Shown here: piece by piece, positions 22,065 to 33,085 of the stretch
How positions within the stretch are numbered: position 1 is the first letter of the stretch
Layout of the letters: each line of letters begins with the position of its first letter
Assembly: GCA_049999725.1 (NCBI GenBank)
Contig: JBNGIS010017782.1
Location: forward strand, 1 to 64,000
DNA length: 64,000 bases
Direction of reading: 5' to 3'
DNA from: Haplomitrium mnioides
Lineage: Eukaryota > Marchantiophyta > Haplomitriopsida > Calobryales
Notes under the pieces: generated by a model
Database searches by the model: none
What the model was told of the DNA's origin: nothing
Seen by the model: the letters and a program-made list of their open reading frames with translations, nothing else
Position numbers and translations under genes: made by a program

Positions 22065-22532
22065 ATGAGGACTTACGTAGGTGCATCTTTTAGAATTTCA
22101 TTAGCTGTCGCCCTGATAGCAGCATTTCTGGTGATTGTGAAATGTAACAAAATCAAGGGAGCCTACCTAGATACCACTTGGTACAACAAAAATTGGTCGT
22201 TGATGCCCGACGAGTCTCTCCTGAACACTCCGTGGAAGCTTACCCTGGAGTCCGACTGCCGGCTGCATTTGAGGAAGGATCAAAATGAGACTTGGACATC
22301 GAATAATCCTCCAGTACAAAATGGTACCTGCGCGCTTCACGTCAACACGGACACGACAATCACAATCTACGACACAGAAACCGAAAAGTCTCTTTGGAAT
22401 CCAGTGGAAGCTAGATACTATAGGAGGACGATTTACTTGGTTCTTACAAACTACGGAAAACTTTTGCTGGTCAGCTACAGATACAATGAGTTTACTAAAT
22501 CCTGGACTCTCAAGATTGAGTGGCAAAACTGA
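22065..22532 (+). CDS. secreted GNA-type (bulb-type) lectin-domain protein
   Basis: A 155-residue intact protein and the only likely host gene. Residues 8-26 form a hydrophobic segment (ISLAVALIAAFLVIV) consistent with a signal peptide. The rest fits one bulb-lectin domain: SDCRLHL with Cys65 and GTCALHV with Cys89, spaced like the conserved GNA disulfide, plus TWTSN and SLWNPVE resembling the WsSnT and vWss strands. The three mannose-site motifs (family pattern QxDxNxVxY) are degenerate at residues 62-70, 94-102 and 128-136. Asp64, Asp96 and Tyr102 remain, but the Asn and Val positions are lost. Sequons at N43, N74 and N86 suggest N-glycosylation in the secretory pathway. The start is the first Met before the signal segment. 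It stands alone between two chromovirus copies. No kinase or second lectin domain follows. Sugar binding is doubtful; a defence or storage role is inference. Confidence 0.7.
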   Translation: MRTYVGASFRISLAVALIAAFLVIVKCNKIKGAYLDTTWYNKNWSLMPDESLLNTPWKLTLESDCRLHLRKDQNETWTSNNPPVQNGTCALHVNTDTTITIYDTETEKSLWNPVEARYYRRTIYLVLTNYGKLLLVSYRYNEFTKSWTLKIEWQN

Positions 22533-25048
22533 ATCAGTAGGTGTAGTTTCATACATAGCTCTCATAGTTTTGTGTTCCAAGTCATCGAATGGAATGGAAT
22601 AACCAACTGATTCTCAATTGAGATCGAGCTCTCAACAGTTTCATCTGTTGTTGCTTCAAGCAAGTGAACGCAAAACAACGTCAACTTTTGCAGCATGAAT
22701 GAGCTATAATTGATTAAAATACAAGTAAGACTCTAATCTAGTATCAACACTAATACTATTTAGCCTAATCAATACTTAGTATTAATACTAAATATCATCT
22801 AGTATAAAGGGAAAAGAGAAAAAAATGATTAGTGATTATGATGAGTATCATTAAGACATTTACAAATTGAGTTATATGAAAGACAAAAGAATACATAGCA
22901 CATGTCTATTTCATTTATTGGATTCATTTCATTATACACCCACAAATGTTATTCAATTTATTAAGTTATTTTTATATTTAACTATATAGCTATACTAATA
23001 TTTTATAATTAACTTCTCAATATTATAATTCAAGCTGAATCGCTGAAGAAGGAAGACAACAAATAATAAGAGCTGATTGGATGAGGATGAAGAATTGACA
23101 AAATTTGAACAAGTATCGCTTTATGGAATCAAAGACGAACACATCAACAATGAAGGAAGACACTTTTTGCAGCTCATTGATAAGATCTCCTCAAGAATTT
23201 GAGAACATTGCACAAATCTTGAAGTGGGTGACGAGTAGCTCACAAATTCCAAGAAGAATCAATAAATTGAAAATTTCCAAAAGAATTCCTTGAATATCAT
23301 GAAGTCCAAGAATTTGATGAAGAAGCAAGAGGAAATCACTTCAGATCTGAATCACCATATTCAGATCTCATCCACACACTATGGACAAAAGTAAGAAAGC
23401 TCACATAAAGAAGAAAGGTAAAAAATTGAACAGTTTGAGAAAGTTTGAAAACAATGAAAGTTAGAAGATGTAGAAAGTTCAAAAAAATCTTAGAATGTGA
23501 AAGCTTGATATAATTTGAATATTCGAAAAGAAAAGAAAAATTCAAAACTATCCTATGTCGTGACATAAAGAGAAGTGGACGTGCCACATCGGAAACCAGT
23601 TGCATCATGGCATCTAAACAAAAGCTAATCTGAACTTTGTATCATAGTCATCACAATTCATAAACTGAAATCACAGCGACCTGAAATTACAGCAGCCTTA
23701 CACCAAAATGAAGAAATGCAAGGGAATGTATGTGGTCCCCATTATGGTTCACCATGAATAAAAGAACTTCGTATAAACTGCATATGAAATGTAAAATGTA
23801 ATGTATAATGTATAGTATATTGTAGACTAGTGTAGGCCAGCGCTCTGCCATGAGGTGCTGGGAGCATCAAAGGAATGAAAACTACATGTATGGAGCAATT
23901 CTATGTATTGTATTGCCATAGCGCTACTCTCCAAGCTAAGATTCAAGAAAACTAAGAAAGAAGCAGGAGAGCCAGCCCCAAGTAGCCCATGCTAGCTCTA
24001 TGTTCTTCAAAAGCAGTTGCTCCAAGAACAGCCCTCACCTTGCTATAAGAATGTTAAACTTGAATGCACTCTCACTCACTCTAATAGCATCTAATAGAAT
24101 GCCTATGAACAAACCTATACCTTGGCTGGAATGGAGAGTAGTGCTGATGTGCAACATCAGCACTGCATTCCTGCATGACACCTACCTACCTGTGAGCCGA
24201 AGAGTGAAAAGTTTTTAAATTATTATTCTGATCTACCCTATATGCGTAAGCCATGTGGACCAATCGTGCTCCTAGATGCATGGAGGTAGGATGGGAGTCC
24301 TTCCAATATTAACTCTCAAAGTGAAGAGAGTGCAAAATCCTTTTATGCATATATCAATTTTCTAACTTTTTGTTTTGAGATTATAGCCACGCAAAATTTG
24401 ATTTCCTAACTGTTTTATAGTCTAATTTCTCAATTCAAAAGTTGAAAGTGGGTTGCACATCCTCTGAGATCTTCTTCATATCACTAATCAGGCAATTCTA
24501 TTCATCAACTTAGAAAGAGCAGAAATTCTTTGCAGAAATTGACATTTTTAAAAGGCGAATAAAAAGCTTTCTATTTCTTAGTCGATTTACAATTGATTTG
24601 TTTTATTGGAAAGCTATAAGAGTGTTGCCTTCACTTTCCAATATGTTCTACAACAAGGAAAAATTGATTTGGTGCAAAATCAAGGAAGAAAAAATAAATT
24701 TCAGTTCTCGTGGCACAATCAACCTTTTTCTTAAGAATCACACTCTTCAAATGGTATTTTTGAGCTTATTTTGATAAGAGATAAGTTGTTGATCATTTTT
24801 TGAGTTATAAATGATTCTAGTCCTATTATTAAGCTTCATATTCAAAACAACTATTTCATATTTGAGGACCGTGTATATTTTGAAACCAAAACAAAACATC
24901 ACACAACGCAAATCAAGAAAATTCAAAAGTTGAATCTATAGGACCACAAATAGATCAATCACATCTTTAGCACAACATTTGAGATATTCAAGCAAGGCCA
25001 TGGTTTATATCATAATGAAAGTGACTCAAAATATTCCTACTTATGTGA
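22533..25048. other. no recognisable gene
   Basis: AT-rich sequence downstream of the lectin gene with frames below 95 codons. AT-rich simple sequence (ATGTAATGTATA-type) lies near 23785-23825. One perfect hairpin lies at 24141-24163. No transposon domain was recognised. Confidence 0.5.
24141..24163. repeat. perfect 10-bp inverted repeat
   Basis: GTGCTGATGT and ACATCAGCAC flank a three-base GCA loop. It is isolated, without a following T-run, and its role is unknown. Confidence 0.8.
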
Positions 25049-25641
25049 TGTATAAGAACTCAAAGAACTACTTTTAAATAAGTAACAACTCCAACATAGC
25101 TCTCAAAAACCAACTTTCAAATGAGTAATAACACTAAGATGACTCTAATAGAGTTATGTAACGCAAGCCAATAAGCAAGCAAAAGACAAGAATGCAAGCC
25201 AAAGACAAACAACCAAAGAGACAAACCAAATTGAGAGGAACTTTAGAATGACGAGTGGGGCTATGAATCCCAGCTATTTATACAAGAGAAGAAGGTATAA
25301 TCCCCCTTTCTTAAGCTACAAGTCACTTCTGATTTCAGCTCTTAAAGTAATCTTATCTATCTTACTTCTTTAAAAGAAACTTCGAAGTCAAGTAATCTTA
25401 TCTCACTTCAACCCTAAAAGTAACCTCATTCCACTTCAGTTAAATTAACTTAAAATCAAGTAATCTTATCTCACTTCAATGTTAAAAGCAACCTTACACC
25501 ACTTCAGTTAAAATAAATTTCAAGGCAAGTAACTTTAAAATGATTTCAATCGTAAAAGTAATCCTCTACCACTTCTTTCATTCCTCTCTACTTTCTTTTA
25601 AATAGCACATCATCATGTTTATGTTCATACTTTCTATTACA
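25049..25641 (-). repeat. A2 3' LTR
   Basis: Begins TGTATAAGAACTC and ends TTTCTATTACA. It aligns throughout with both A1 LTRs and has extra internal duplications. Confidence 0.75.
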
Positions 25642-26095
25642 TAATCTTTGTTTTCTAATCTATGATGTACTTGTCATTGCCACAACTTTCAAATAAATAA
25701 ATAGTCTTGAAAGCATTCTCAATGTTTGAATAAGATTCTTAATTAGTATCATGAAGTCAATAGCATTTTTCCAAAAAAAACCTTGTATTGTACTTGTGGA
25801 TGTCGCCTTTGTTTGATAAATCTTTTTGCCAAAATGTGGTCCACTTTATATTACTCATGATCATCAAGAACAATATCTCAAGGAGGAAATTGAACACAAT
25901 TTGGAAAAGAAGATGAACTAAGGACAAAAGGCCTAAGTTTACAGACAGAGTATAGAGAATGAATCTTCATATGAAGAGGAAGATTATTTTTATAAGCAAC
26001 AAGAGAAATAACTTGAGAAATAAAGAAATGACCAATCCAAGCATGAGATAACTTACGGACTTGAGTATCTAAAGACAATGAAAGATTGTGAGTAA
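25642..26095 (-). pseudogene. A2 integrase C-terminus and chromodomain relic
   Basis: The minus-strand translation gives HAWIGHFFISQVIS, NNLPLHMKIHSLYSVCKLRPF and SSFPNCVQF, closely parallel to the A1 segment at 9271-9516. Chromodomain-like pieces lie to its left in other frames. Several stops and frame changes are present. It is the non-catalytic targeting end of a Ty3 integrase. Confidence 0.7.
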
Positions 26096-26330
26096 AAATT
26101 ATAACTTGGTCACCTAAACCATAAGAGAAATCACGACGACATCTATAGGCATAATGCTTTTTCCTATTTTGAGAAACAGTAAGTTAGTTGCGAGCATCTT
26201 GCAAGGAATAAGATAGAAAAGAAAAAAAAGTAGAAATGCTTGGAACGTTGGAAAAATAAAGAGAAAGCTAAACATCAAGAAGAAGAGGATGTTTATTCAA
26301 ATTAACAAAGAAAGGAGAAACACCCCTTTT

Positions 26331-28197
26331 AGAGAGTTTTCCCACCTCCATCGTTAGAGGGTCTAAGATTTACTTCCACAAGATCGTAAGAGGTCAAATT
26401 AACTTCCCCCTCACGAAGACAGTCCTCTTGACTCTTGGCCAACCCATTCCACCCGAAACCTCTACTAGATCTTCCACACAGTGCGTGGGCACTAATGCGG
26501 CCACTCCTATCCTTAGCTTCACTTGGGGGTACTACTAAACCAACAGTGCCTTCTAAGCGTTTGTGGGATTGATGTTCCTCCACAAACCAAAGGAGAGATG
26601 ACACCATTACCCCCCCCCCCCCCCCCCCCCATCGACTGCCTCTCACGAAATCCATGCCAAAGGGATCCTCTTCTTTTTCAGGTATCAATCCACATTTGAA
26701 TGCTGGCCTGCCTTCAAGGATGAGTATACCTAGATTGCTTGAGCCTCTAAAGCCTCCTGCCTAGTGATTCTCAACGCCCCTCTAGTCCACCTCCAACTCT
26801 GATAGCCCTCCCACACAAATTCACTCATTTTAATTGAAGCGTCACTAGAATTCTTCCCCATGTCACTCGTTGCGTTCCTTGTACAAGATAATCAACCCTC
26901 GATACTTCAAAGAAAAATTATCTATACCATGTGCTTGTTTCCTTCCGATCTTGACTTTCCATCCTCTCTCTTGCTTGGCAGTTCTTGTTTTTCTTCATCT
27001 TACTAGAGCAAGGAGGCTCACGCCTGTTAACTCATAGTTTTGTGGTCCTTTCTTGATTCTTGAGTGTAATCGTTGCTTGGTGTGGCGACATCTATCAAGA
27101 GGATGCCGAAGATTGGCCAGATCCAATGAAACTAAGATTGGCCAGATCCAAAAAGGAATATCAAAATGACCTCATAAACCCGGTCAACTAAGACTGACGA
27201 TGGTAGACCCGATCCTCGACTGCAGACTGCAATGAGTGACGGTAGCTCCAATTGTCAACTTTGATAGTTGACTTCTTTCGATGGAGCGCCGCCCAACGCC
27301 ATCTTCCAAGTAGAAGTTGGACCTCTGTGCCCATACAGAAAAGTACAACTCTAGTACAATCAACTCTGATGCTTTGACCAACCTTGATAGAACCGAAAAA
27401 ACCTTCAATAGAAAAAAGGCTTTGGAAGACTAAAAACCTATTCAAACCCCAATCAAATCCATTAGCAATCGATGGGTATACGCATCCTTTGACCCCTTGG
27501 GTGTTGTCGCTACCTTTCGATGGTCGTCGCATTCTTCATTCTTCTTCATCTCCTTCGATTCTGATTGTGTTGGGAGAACCTTTCCTTCTTCTGGCCATCA
27601 AGTCCTACTACTACTTAGATTAGTCAAGAATAAAAGACATAGCTCCATGCCTTGCCTTAAACTCTTCCTTTGTCGTCAAGTTGTTGATTCCATTTAGCTC
27701 TTTTGATCTTTGCCTCTTGGCCCCATATCTTCTCCTCTTAAGATGTTCCTACCCTTAGCCTCCTTGCGAGTCACTTCATAATATCTCTGGAGAATGTCCC
27801 ATCTTTCTATCATCCTGGTTTTGATTTTTGCATTCCAATGCCCTTTTGAATGGGTAGTTGAAGGATCCCTTCTCCAGACCACCGATATTGGATACTCTGA
27901 TGCCTCTGGAATATCTTCACACCTAAAAGAAGAGAAATGCTACAATGATGCTTCCAAACTTATAAAATTTTCATTAATGCCTCACTTTACCAGCTCACAA
28001 AACACCTTTTTCAAGTGTGAAGCGACCCTATGAACACCCATCCTCTGTGGGCTGCTCTCCTTGTTGATCCACCCATTGTTGATGCCTTCTAACTAGAGGC
28101 AAAATTCATGAAACAAAGCTAACACCCGCTAAACACACTCACAAAAGCACAACCATCAAACCTATGTACCCATGTAGAAATTCCTAACAAGTCAACA
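26331..28197 (-). repeat. B1 3' LTR (truncated on its outer side)
   Basis: Aligns in order with 37.0-39.19 kb and 58.95-60.92 kb. First comes a block with TCCACAAGATCG..., then a GACCCGAT/GATAGA-rich block with a GAAGTTGGAC motif, then a block with GTTGGGAGAACC and GATGCTTCCAAA. The inner end, TCAACA at 28197, matches TCACCA at 39188 in B2. A run of 21 Cs lies at 26610-26630. Confidence 0.7.
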
Positions 28198-28235
28198 TGC
28201 CCCCCCCCCCCCCCCCCCACCCCCTCCCCCATCCT
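28198..28235 (-). other. B1 polypurine tract, poly-G expanded
   Basis: On the minus strand the tract reads GGGGGAGGGGGTG and then an uninterrupted run of 19 Gs (28200-28218) just before the LTR. The B2 equivalent (39190-39206) is the ordinary GATGGAGGGGAGCT, so the G run is an expansion. Confidence 0.7.
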
Positions 28236-29330
28236 CTTCTCTATTATCATAGCACTTTAGGCAATCATAATATATCCTATTAGTGAACCTTTCTCCCTCC
28301 AAGGTCTCCAGCTCTACGAACCTGTTCCGATGCAGCTTCCTTAGTATAAAGGGTCCCATCCATCTTGTGTGCAACTTCCATGGAAAATGTACAAAGTAGT
28401 TGTTATACAACAACAACAGATCTCCCTTGCAAATGTCTGTCGGCTTCAGCCTCTTATTGTGTTGCCCCTTCTGCAGCTTTTGTTGGTGTTCTACTCGATC
28501 ATGAGCTTGCTCTTGAGTCTCCTCCAAATCTTCTAGTTGGTACAGTCTTTCTCTCCTGCTCTCGCCTTCCGCCATTCTCCCCTCCTCCAACACCCTTCTT
28601 GTTGGTACCTCAAACTTCACTAGTACTAGCGCGTGTTGTCCAAAGACAAGAGAAAAAGGACAATGGCCCGTCGTGGTCTTGTATGCCAAGTTATAAGCAT
28701 GCATTGATGTCAATAGCTTGAGATCTGAATTGGCCTTGTTTGCCGACACCATCTTGTTGAGGATCTTGCCCATGATCCCACTCGCCCTCTCTGTCAACCC
28801 ATTGGCTTTCAGATGATACATTGTGGTGCGGCAGTGCTTGACCTGGTATCTTGTCGTCAAGTCTTTGATCGCCTGATTGATGAAGTGTGTACCTTGGTCA
28901 CTAACGAATTCAAATGGTGGCCCAAATCTGCAAAACATGTGTTCGTATAGGAAGGTTTCCACCATCTTCTACATCGTCTTTCTCGGTAGCCCTCACCTCA
29001 ACCCATTTGGTGGCGTAATTGGTGGCCAAAAGAATGTGTTTGTTTCCTCGTCAGGTTGATGGCGCAATCGACCTCATAAAATGTATTCCCGACTTTTCAA
29101 AAAGCACCAAAGGAATGATTGGGACTAATGGGTGGGGCTTAGCGGCAGCCGGCTTTCCTGTCCTCTGACAGACATCACATCTCTTCACAAAGAAGTGTAT
29201 ATCCTTTTGCAGAGTTGGCCACCAATATCCTTCATCCAATACTTTTCTCACTGTGGTATCAACTGTAAAGTGGCCTCCTACTTCTTCTCCTTGCATTCCC
29301 TGCATCACCACTGTGGCCTAATCCTGGTCT
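28220..29330 (-). pseudogene. B1 integrase remnant
   Basis: Two open pieces separated by a stop and frame change. The right piece (29051-29311) has GGHFTVDTTVRKVL, GYWWPTL and RCDVCQRTGKP, the zinc-binding N-terminal domain, followed by GIHFMRS, where the usual catalytic Asp is His. The left piece (28192-28965) has FVSDQGTHF with the second Asp, NGLTERASG with the catalytic Glu, GHCPFSLVFG, and a C-terminal WMGPFILRKLH with LETLEGERF. Lacking the first Asp and with a broken frame, it cannot integrate DNA. The left piece opens into the poly-G tract, giving a spurious glycine run at its end. Confidence 0.8.
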
Positions 29331-29449
29331 AGACACCTTTTATTTATACCATTGAAACCTCGCTTGTGCAACACTCCTTTCACCATCAAATACGGCTTCA
29401 ATCTTTGGAGAAAGACCACTGCCTCCTCCCTACTGTTCCCCTTTGGTAA

Positions 29450-29974
29450 TTATGTCGAAAGGAGAAATTTGATGGTGTTGGCATAATCCGTTGGTTTCCC
29501 TACTCTTACCTCAAATAGATCCTCATTTGGAAAGGCATCATCCACCCCCTCTTCATTGATCGGCCCATCCACCCGCGAGAAGAAATCAACATTGTTGTGC
29601 TTCTTCCCTAGTCTTATTCGCACCTCGAAATTATATTCCTGCAAGAGAAGCACACTTCTTGCAATCCTCCCTGTCACATCAGGCTTATTCACCATGTACT
29701 TCAATGAGTTGTGATCCATGTGAAAGATCATCTTATAGTGAGGGAGGTAATACCTGAATTTTTTCAATGCGTAGATGATACCTAAGGCCTTCCGATTGGT
29801 GGTAGAGTAATACTTTTCAGCAAGTGTCAATTGTCTACTGGAAAAGTAGATGGTATGGTTTCTACCCCTCTTATCCACCTCGCTTAGCACTGCTCCTATA
29901 CAGTATCCTGATACATCAATCATGACATGGAGTTCCTTCTCCCAACTAAGGGGCATAAGTACTGGTGCACTCAC
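29450..29974 (-). pseudogene. B1 RNase H remnant
   Basis: A 174-codon open stretch with LHVMIDVSGYCIGAVL, IYFSSRQLTLAEKYYS, KALGIIYALKKFRYYL and FHMDHNSLKYMVNK, then DFFSRVDG. This is the RNase H that follows Ty3-type RT. The TTEKEAL-type motif reads TTNRKAL, so the conserved acidic residues there are lost. It lies between RT and integrase as expected. Confidence 0.8.
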
Positions 29975-30575
29975 AAGTCACGTCTTCAGCTCGTTGAAGC
30001 TTGACAATCTCTGTGGGGTGGTCTCAAAGTAACTGCCCCCCTTCATCATTTCTGTGAGGGGTAAGGCCACTAGTGCAAGCTAGTTGATGAATCTCCTCTA
30101 GTAGCCAACACACCCAAGGAAGCCTCGCACCTCATTAAAGCTCGTAGGTAACGACACCTTCAGCCACACTCCAATCTTTTCTTGGTCAACCTCAATGCGT
30201 CAATTGGAGATTCTATGTTCAAGGAGTACCCCTTCTTTCACCTCAAAGAAGCACTTCCCCAAATGCAACCGCATACTTGTTTCTCAACAATGTTGGAGAG
30301 TAAGCCTCACATCTCGCTTGTAGTCGAAGATCTTCTCGTATACTACAAAGTCATCAATGAAGATCTCCAAAAACTTTCTAAAATAATCATGAAATATATT
30401 CATCATCATCCGTTGAAATATTCCTGGCGCATTGCAAAGCCCAAAAGGCATCCTTTGGAAAGCAAACACCCCCAATTCTATGGTGCAATGATTGATCGAG
30501 CTGCTAAGAAGAATCTCCCCTGCTATCACGAAGAAGAATTCCTTTGCGATGTTGCGATCCTTACAATGAGGTGAA
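29975..30575 (-). pseudogene. B1 reverse transcriptase remnant
   Basis: The translation contains GVFAFQRMPFGLCNAPG, FQRMMMNIFHDYF and LEIFIDDFVVY, the palm of Ty3 RT with the active-site box as FIDD. It is cut on its N-terminal side at about 30575, and stops separate it from the RNase H. Confidence 0.75.
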
Positions 30576-30579
30576 TGGA

Positions 30580-31450
30580 AGAAAATCAAAATAAGAAAGC
30601 GAGCCGTGAAGAACACTGAGCAACGATCGAATGGAGCTGTTGCGCGATCAAATTGAAAGGAGAGCATGAACGGTCGGGTGCATGGATGGGTTTGAAATGA
30701 AGTAAATAAAGGATCGAATGAGAGTGAGCGATGCGATGTGCGAATTGTGAGAGTGAATGATGCAACGAATGACATGTTTGAAGAATAATCGAGCTGCAAA
30801 GAACCCTGGATCGTTGGAATTGCATGAGAAGTTTGAATATCATGTGAAGGGTTCGAGGATTATGTGGTGTCCAATCCAAAGAACTGAGCAAGACCTCACC
30901 TTCCTAAGTGGGGAATCCACTTTAGAGGGTTCCCATTGAACTTCCTAAGTGGGGATCCCGGTTAAATGGGTTCCGATTGAGCTTCCGATGTTGAGAGCCC
31001 ACTTAATAGCGATCCGTTGGGAGGTCCGACCGGAATAGAAAGGAGTAATGACGGATCAGCCGAAAGGATGATATATTGAAGATCCGGACTAGAAGAGGAT
31101 AATTGCAAAAGTTCGAAAAGGTATAGATTCAAAGGACGAAAGTTCAATGAGTGTGTGCGAGGAGTTGGTTCAAAAAGAGAGTTTCTTTGTCATTCTTATA
31201 TCGAGCTTCTTCACAACTTAGTGAAGAAAGCTTTGGGCGCGTGTTGTTCTTTTTGCGAGCTTTCGATAAGTTACCTCAAAACGACGATGAAGGCATTGTT
31301 CTTACTCGACGAGACAAGGCGGTTATTTCCAAAGAGGAGTTGTGTGTAGTTCTTGTAGCGAGCGAGTTAGAAAGTTAGTAAAGGATGAAGAGGAGGAAGA
31401 ATTCCTAGAGTAACTTAGTGAAGGAAAGAGACTAAGGAGGTTCTTATAGG
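30580..31450 (+). mobile_element. C1: LTR fragment of family C
   Basis: Shares ordered stretches with 33.9-34.65 kb: AAGTGGGGATCCCGGTTAAA against ACGTGGGGAGCCCGGTTAAG, TTCTTATATCGAGCTTC against TTCTTATAGCAAGCTTC, and TTCTTACTCGACGAG against CTCTTATTCGACGAG. CpG in the second copy is often TpG or CpA here, as expected of an older methylated copy. No coding domain. Confidence 0.5.
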
Positions 31451-32689
31451 AAACATGTTGATAGTTGAGAAGGGCATACTAGTCCCAACTGAATCCCATG
31501 AAGACTGTGAAGAGAAAAGTTGCATATTTGGGCTGGATGTAATCAGGTGAAATTGTAATTAGTGTTAGTTTTAGAGTTTATTAATAGATTAATATTTAGT
31601 TGATAGTTAGTAGTAATAGACAGGTGATCTAGTTGTGTCATTAGCTGTAAATTAACTTATTGTAGTAATCAGATTAGGATGATCATAGGCAGAACAATAG
31701 GTTCCTATATAGAGGTTAGTTAGGAATCAGTTGAAGGAGAAGGGGCATATGACCAATAGTGGGGTCCCCCTTCTATCTGGGACAACAATTCTCATTGTAA
31801 AGATTCATTTGACAAATTTATAAAGTTTATAATTTCTCTTTGAGAATCCCCTGCTCCTTGGACAGAATTGAAGATCATAAAAGGGTAGTATGATTGTTGA
31901 AGCAAGGATGTATGATAGGCTGTAATAGCAGGAGCAATGCACATTCTGCAATTGTGAATTTAGAAAAGAATTTCTCTAGGAAGGGCAGACCATAGGAGTA
32001 CCTTGGTGCATTCTGCTAGAGAATTCAGATTTTGAATTCTAGATTGAGGAATTGTGGGATGTTTTAAATTGTAATCCCAACAAGGAGTGCTAGGAAAGAT
32101 AGAAGACTATCCCCAAATTTCCCATGCAAATATGTGGATGAAGGTTCTTCATCTCCCAAGCTTAAAGTCTGCTTGAAGGGAATGCTTTATTGAAATATTT
32201 TAGTCTTCTGGAGTGGCTGATCCGAAAATCATGTTCTAACAAATACTAGATGGTAGAGGAGAGGAGTCTCATTGTCATTGTAGTACTTGTTGGTGTTAAT
32301 AGAGAGAAGGGAGAGTAAGTGAACAAGGTATAAAGGGCCTGGTCCTAGGGTGTGTTCAGTTGTCCCTGTCCAAAACAACTAAAATCTGCAGAAATCATGG
32401 AAAACATATCAGATTGACACTACTCCTTGTAGGTTCGATACTATATCAAAGTAATTTGATCTTGAATACTTGCAGGATGTTGCAACATCGATCCAATAAT
32501 TTTCTACCTTGTATTTTTCCTACAAACAATTCCAAAGGTGATACTTTGAGATTCTCTCAAAGAATAAGTCAAAGAACAATTTGACTTTCCTTGGCTTTTC
32601 TCCTTTTTAGTCTTTTCTAGAAGAATCACTATAAATTCCTTAATAACTATTCAATTCTCACATAGTGTACCTTGTTGAAAGTTAGTCAA
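31451..32689. other. no recognisable gene
   Basis: AT-rich sequence with plant-LTR character: TTCCTATATAGAGG near 31700, then ATTCTCATTG and TTTATAAAGTTTATAATTT. Boundaries and target duplications could not be found, so no element is called. Frames are under 80 codons. Confidence 0.4.
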
Positions 32690-33085
32690 GCAATCTTTGT
32701 ACTCATATAATGCTATTTATACTTTGTATTCTTAAGATACTCTCTGTTTTGACTTTTCTGCAAAGCACTTTTGTATCTTTGACTCATTATAACTTTTGGT
32801 TTACAAGAAATTTTTCACTTCTTTAAATTTCTAATAGTGTTGTGAGCAAAATAATATACTCTTATAAAATATCAACTTCCAAAGATTTCTAATAGGATTC
32901 CATTTACTCTGTACTAGAATTGAAACAAGTAAAAGAAAATCAATCAAATCTAAATTGCCACTAATAACTTCTAAGTCATCTCCATACTATATCCCAATGC
33001 ATCCCATTCTTTCACAGTGGTTAAAATACATTCAAGTTCTTACAAAACCATCCCATGCCTTCACAAGTCATTATTGCTATTACTA
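32690..33085. repeat. dispersed repeat F, copy 1
   Basis: Aligns with 48850-49230. Shared runs include TATAACTTTTGGTTTACAA, ACTTCTAAGTC and CATGCCTTCACA. No coding capacity or terminal structure recognised; possibly a non-autonomous element or LTR piece. Confidence 0.6.

Larger units (their letters stand above)
25049..26330 (-). mobile_element. A2: truncated chromovirus copy
   Basis: A 593-bp LTR (25049-25641) of the A1 family is followed rightward by about 690 bp of internal sequence. That internal part encodes a chromodomain relic (QVQYKVFFGKML; later YSNIENAFKTIYLFES, in shifting frames) and the GPY/F module (WIGHFFISQVISLVAYK at 25878-26078). The LTR is longer than A1's because it has local duplications of a CACTTCAGTTAAA-type unit. 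Similarity ends near 26330, where B1 LTR sequence begins, so A2 was cut by insertion or recombination. Only the 3' end of the element remains. Confidence 0.75.
26331..30575 (-). mobile_element. B1: truncated Ty3/gypsy element (non-chromovirus)
   Basis: Minus-strand element: part of a large LTR (26331-28197), a poly-G polypurine tract, then integrase, RNase H and RT remnants up to about 30575, where family C LTR sequence starts. Gag, protease, primer site and 5' LTR are missing. The RT signature FQRMPFGLCNAPG and the absence of a chromodomain place it near the Tat/Athila side of Ty3 elements. B2 (36.75-51.6 kb) is a second copy of the same family. Confidence 0.75.

Noticed and set aside
28192-28235. 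Poly-glycine tail of the B1 integrase
   Set aside because: It is translation of the poly-G purine tract beyond the decayed gene, not a protein feature.
31456-31860. Possible solo LTR starting TGTTGATAG
   Set aside because: No matching end, target duplication or second copy could be identified.
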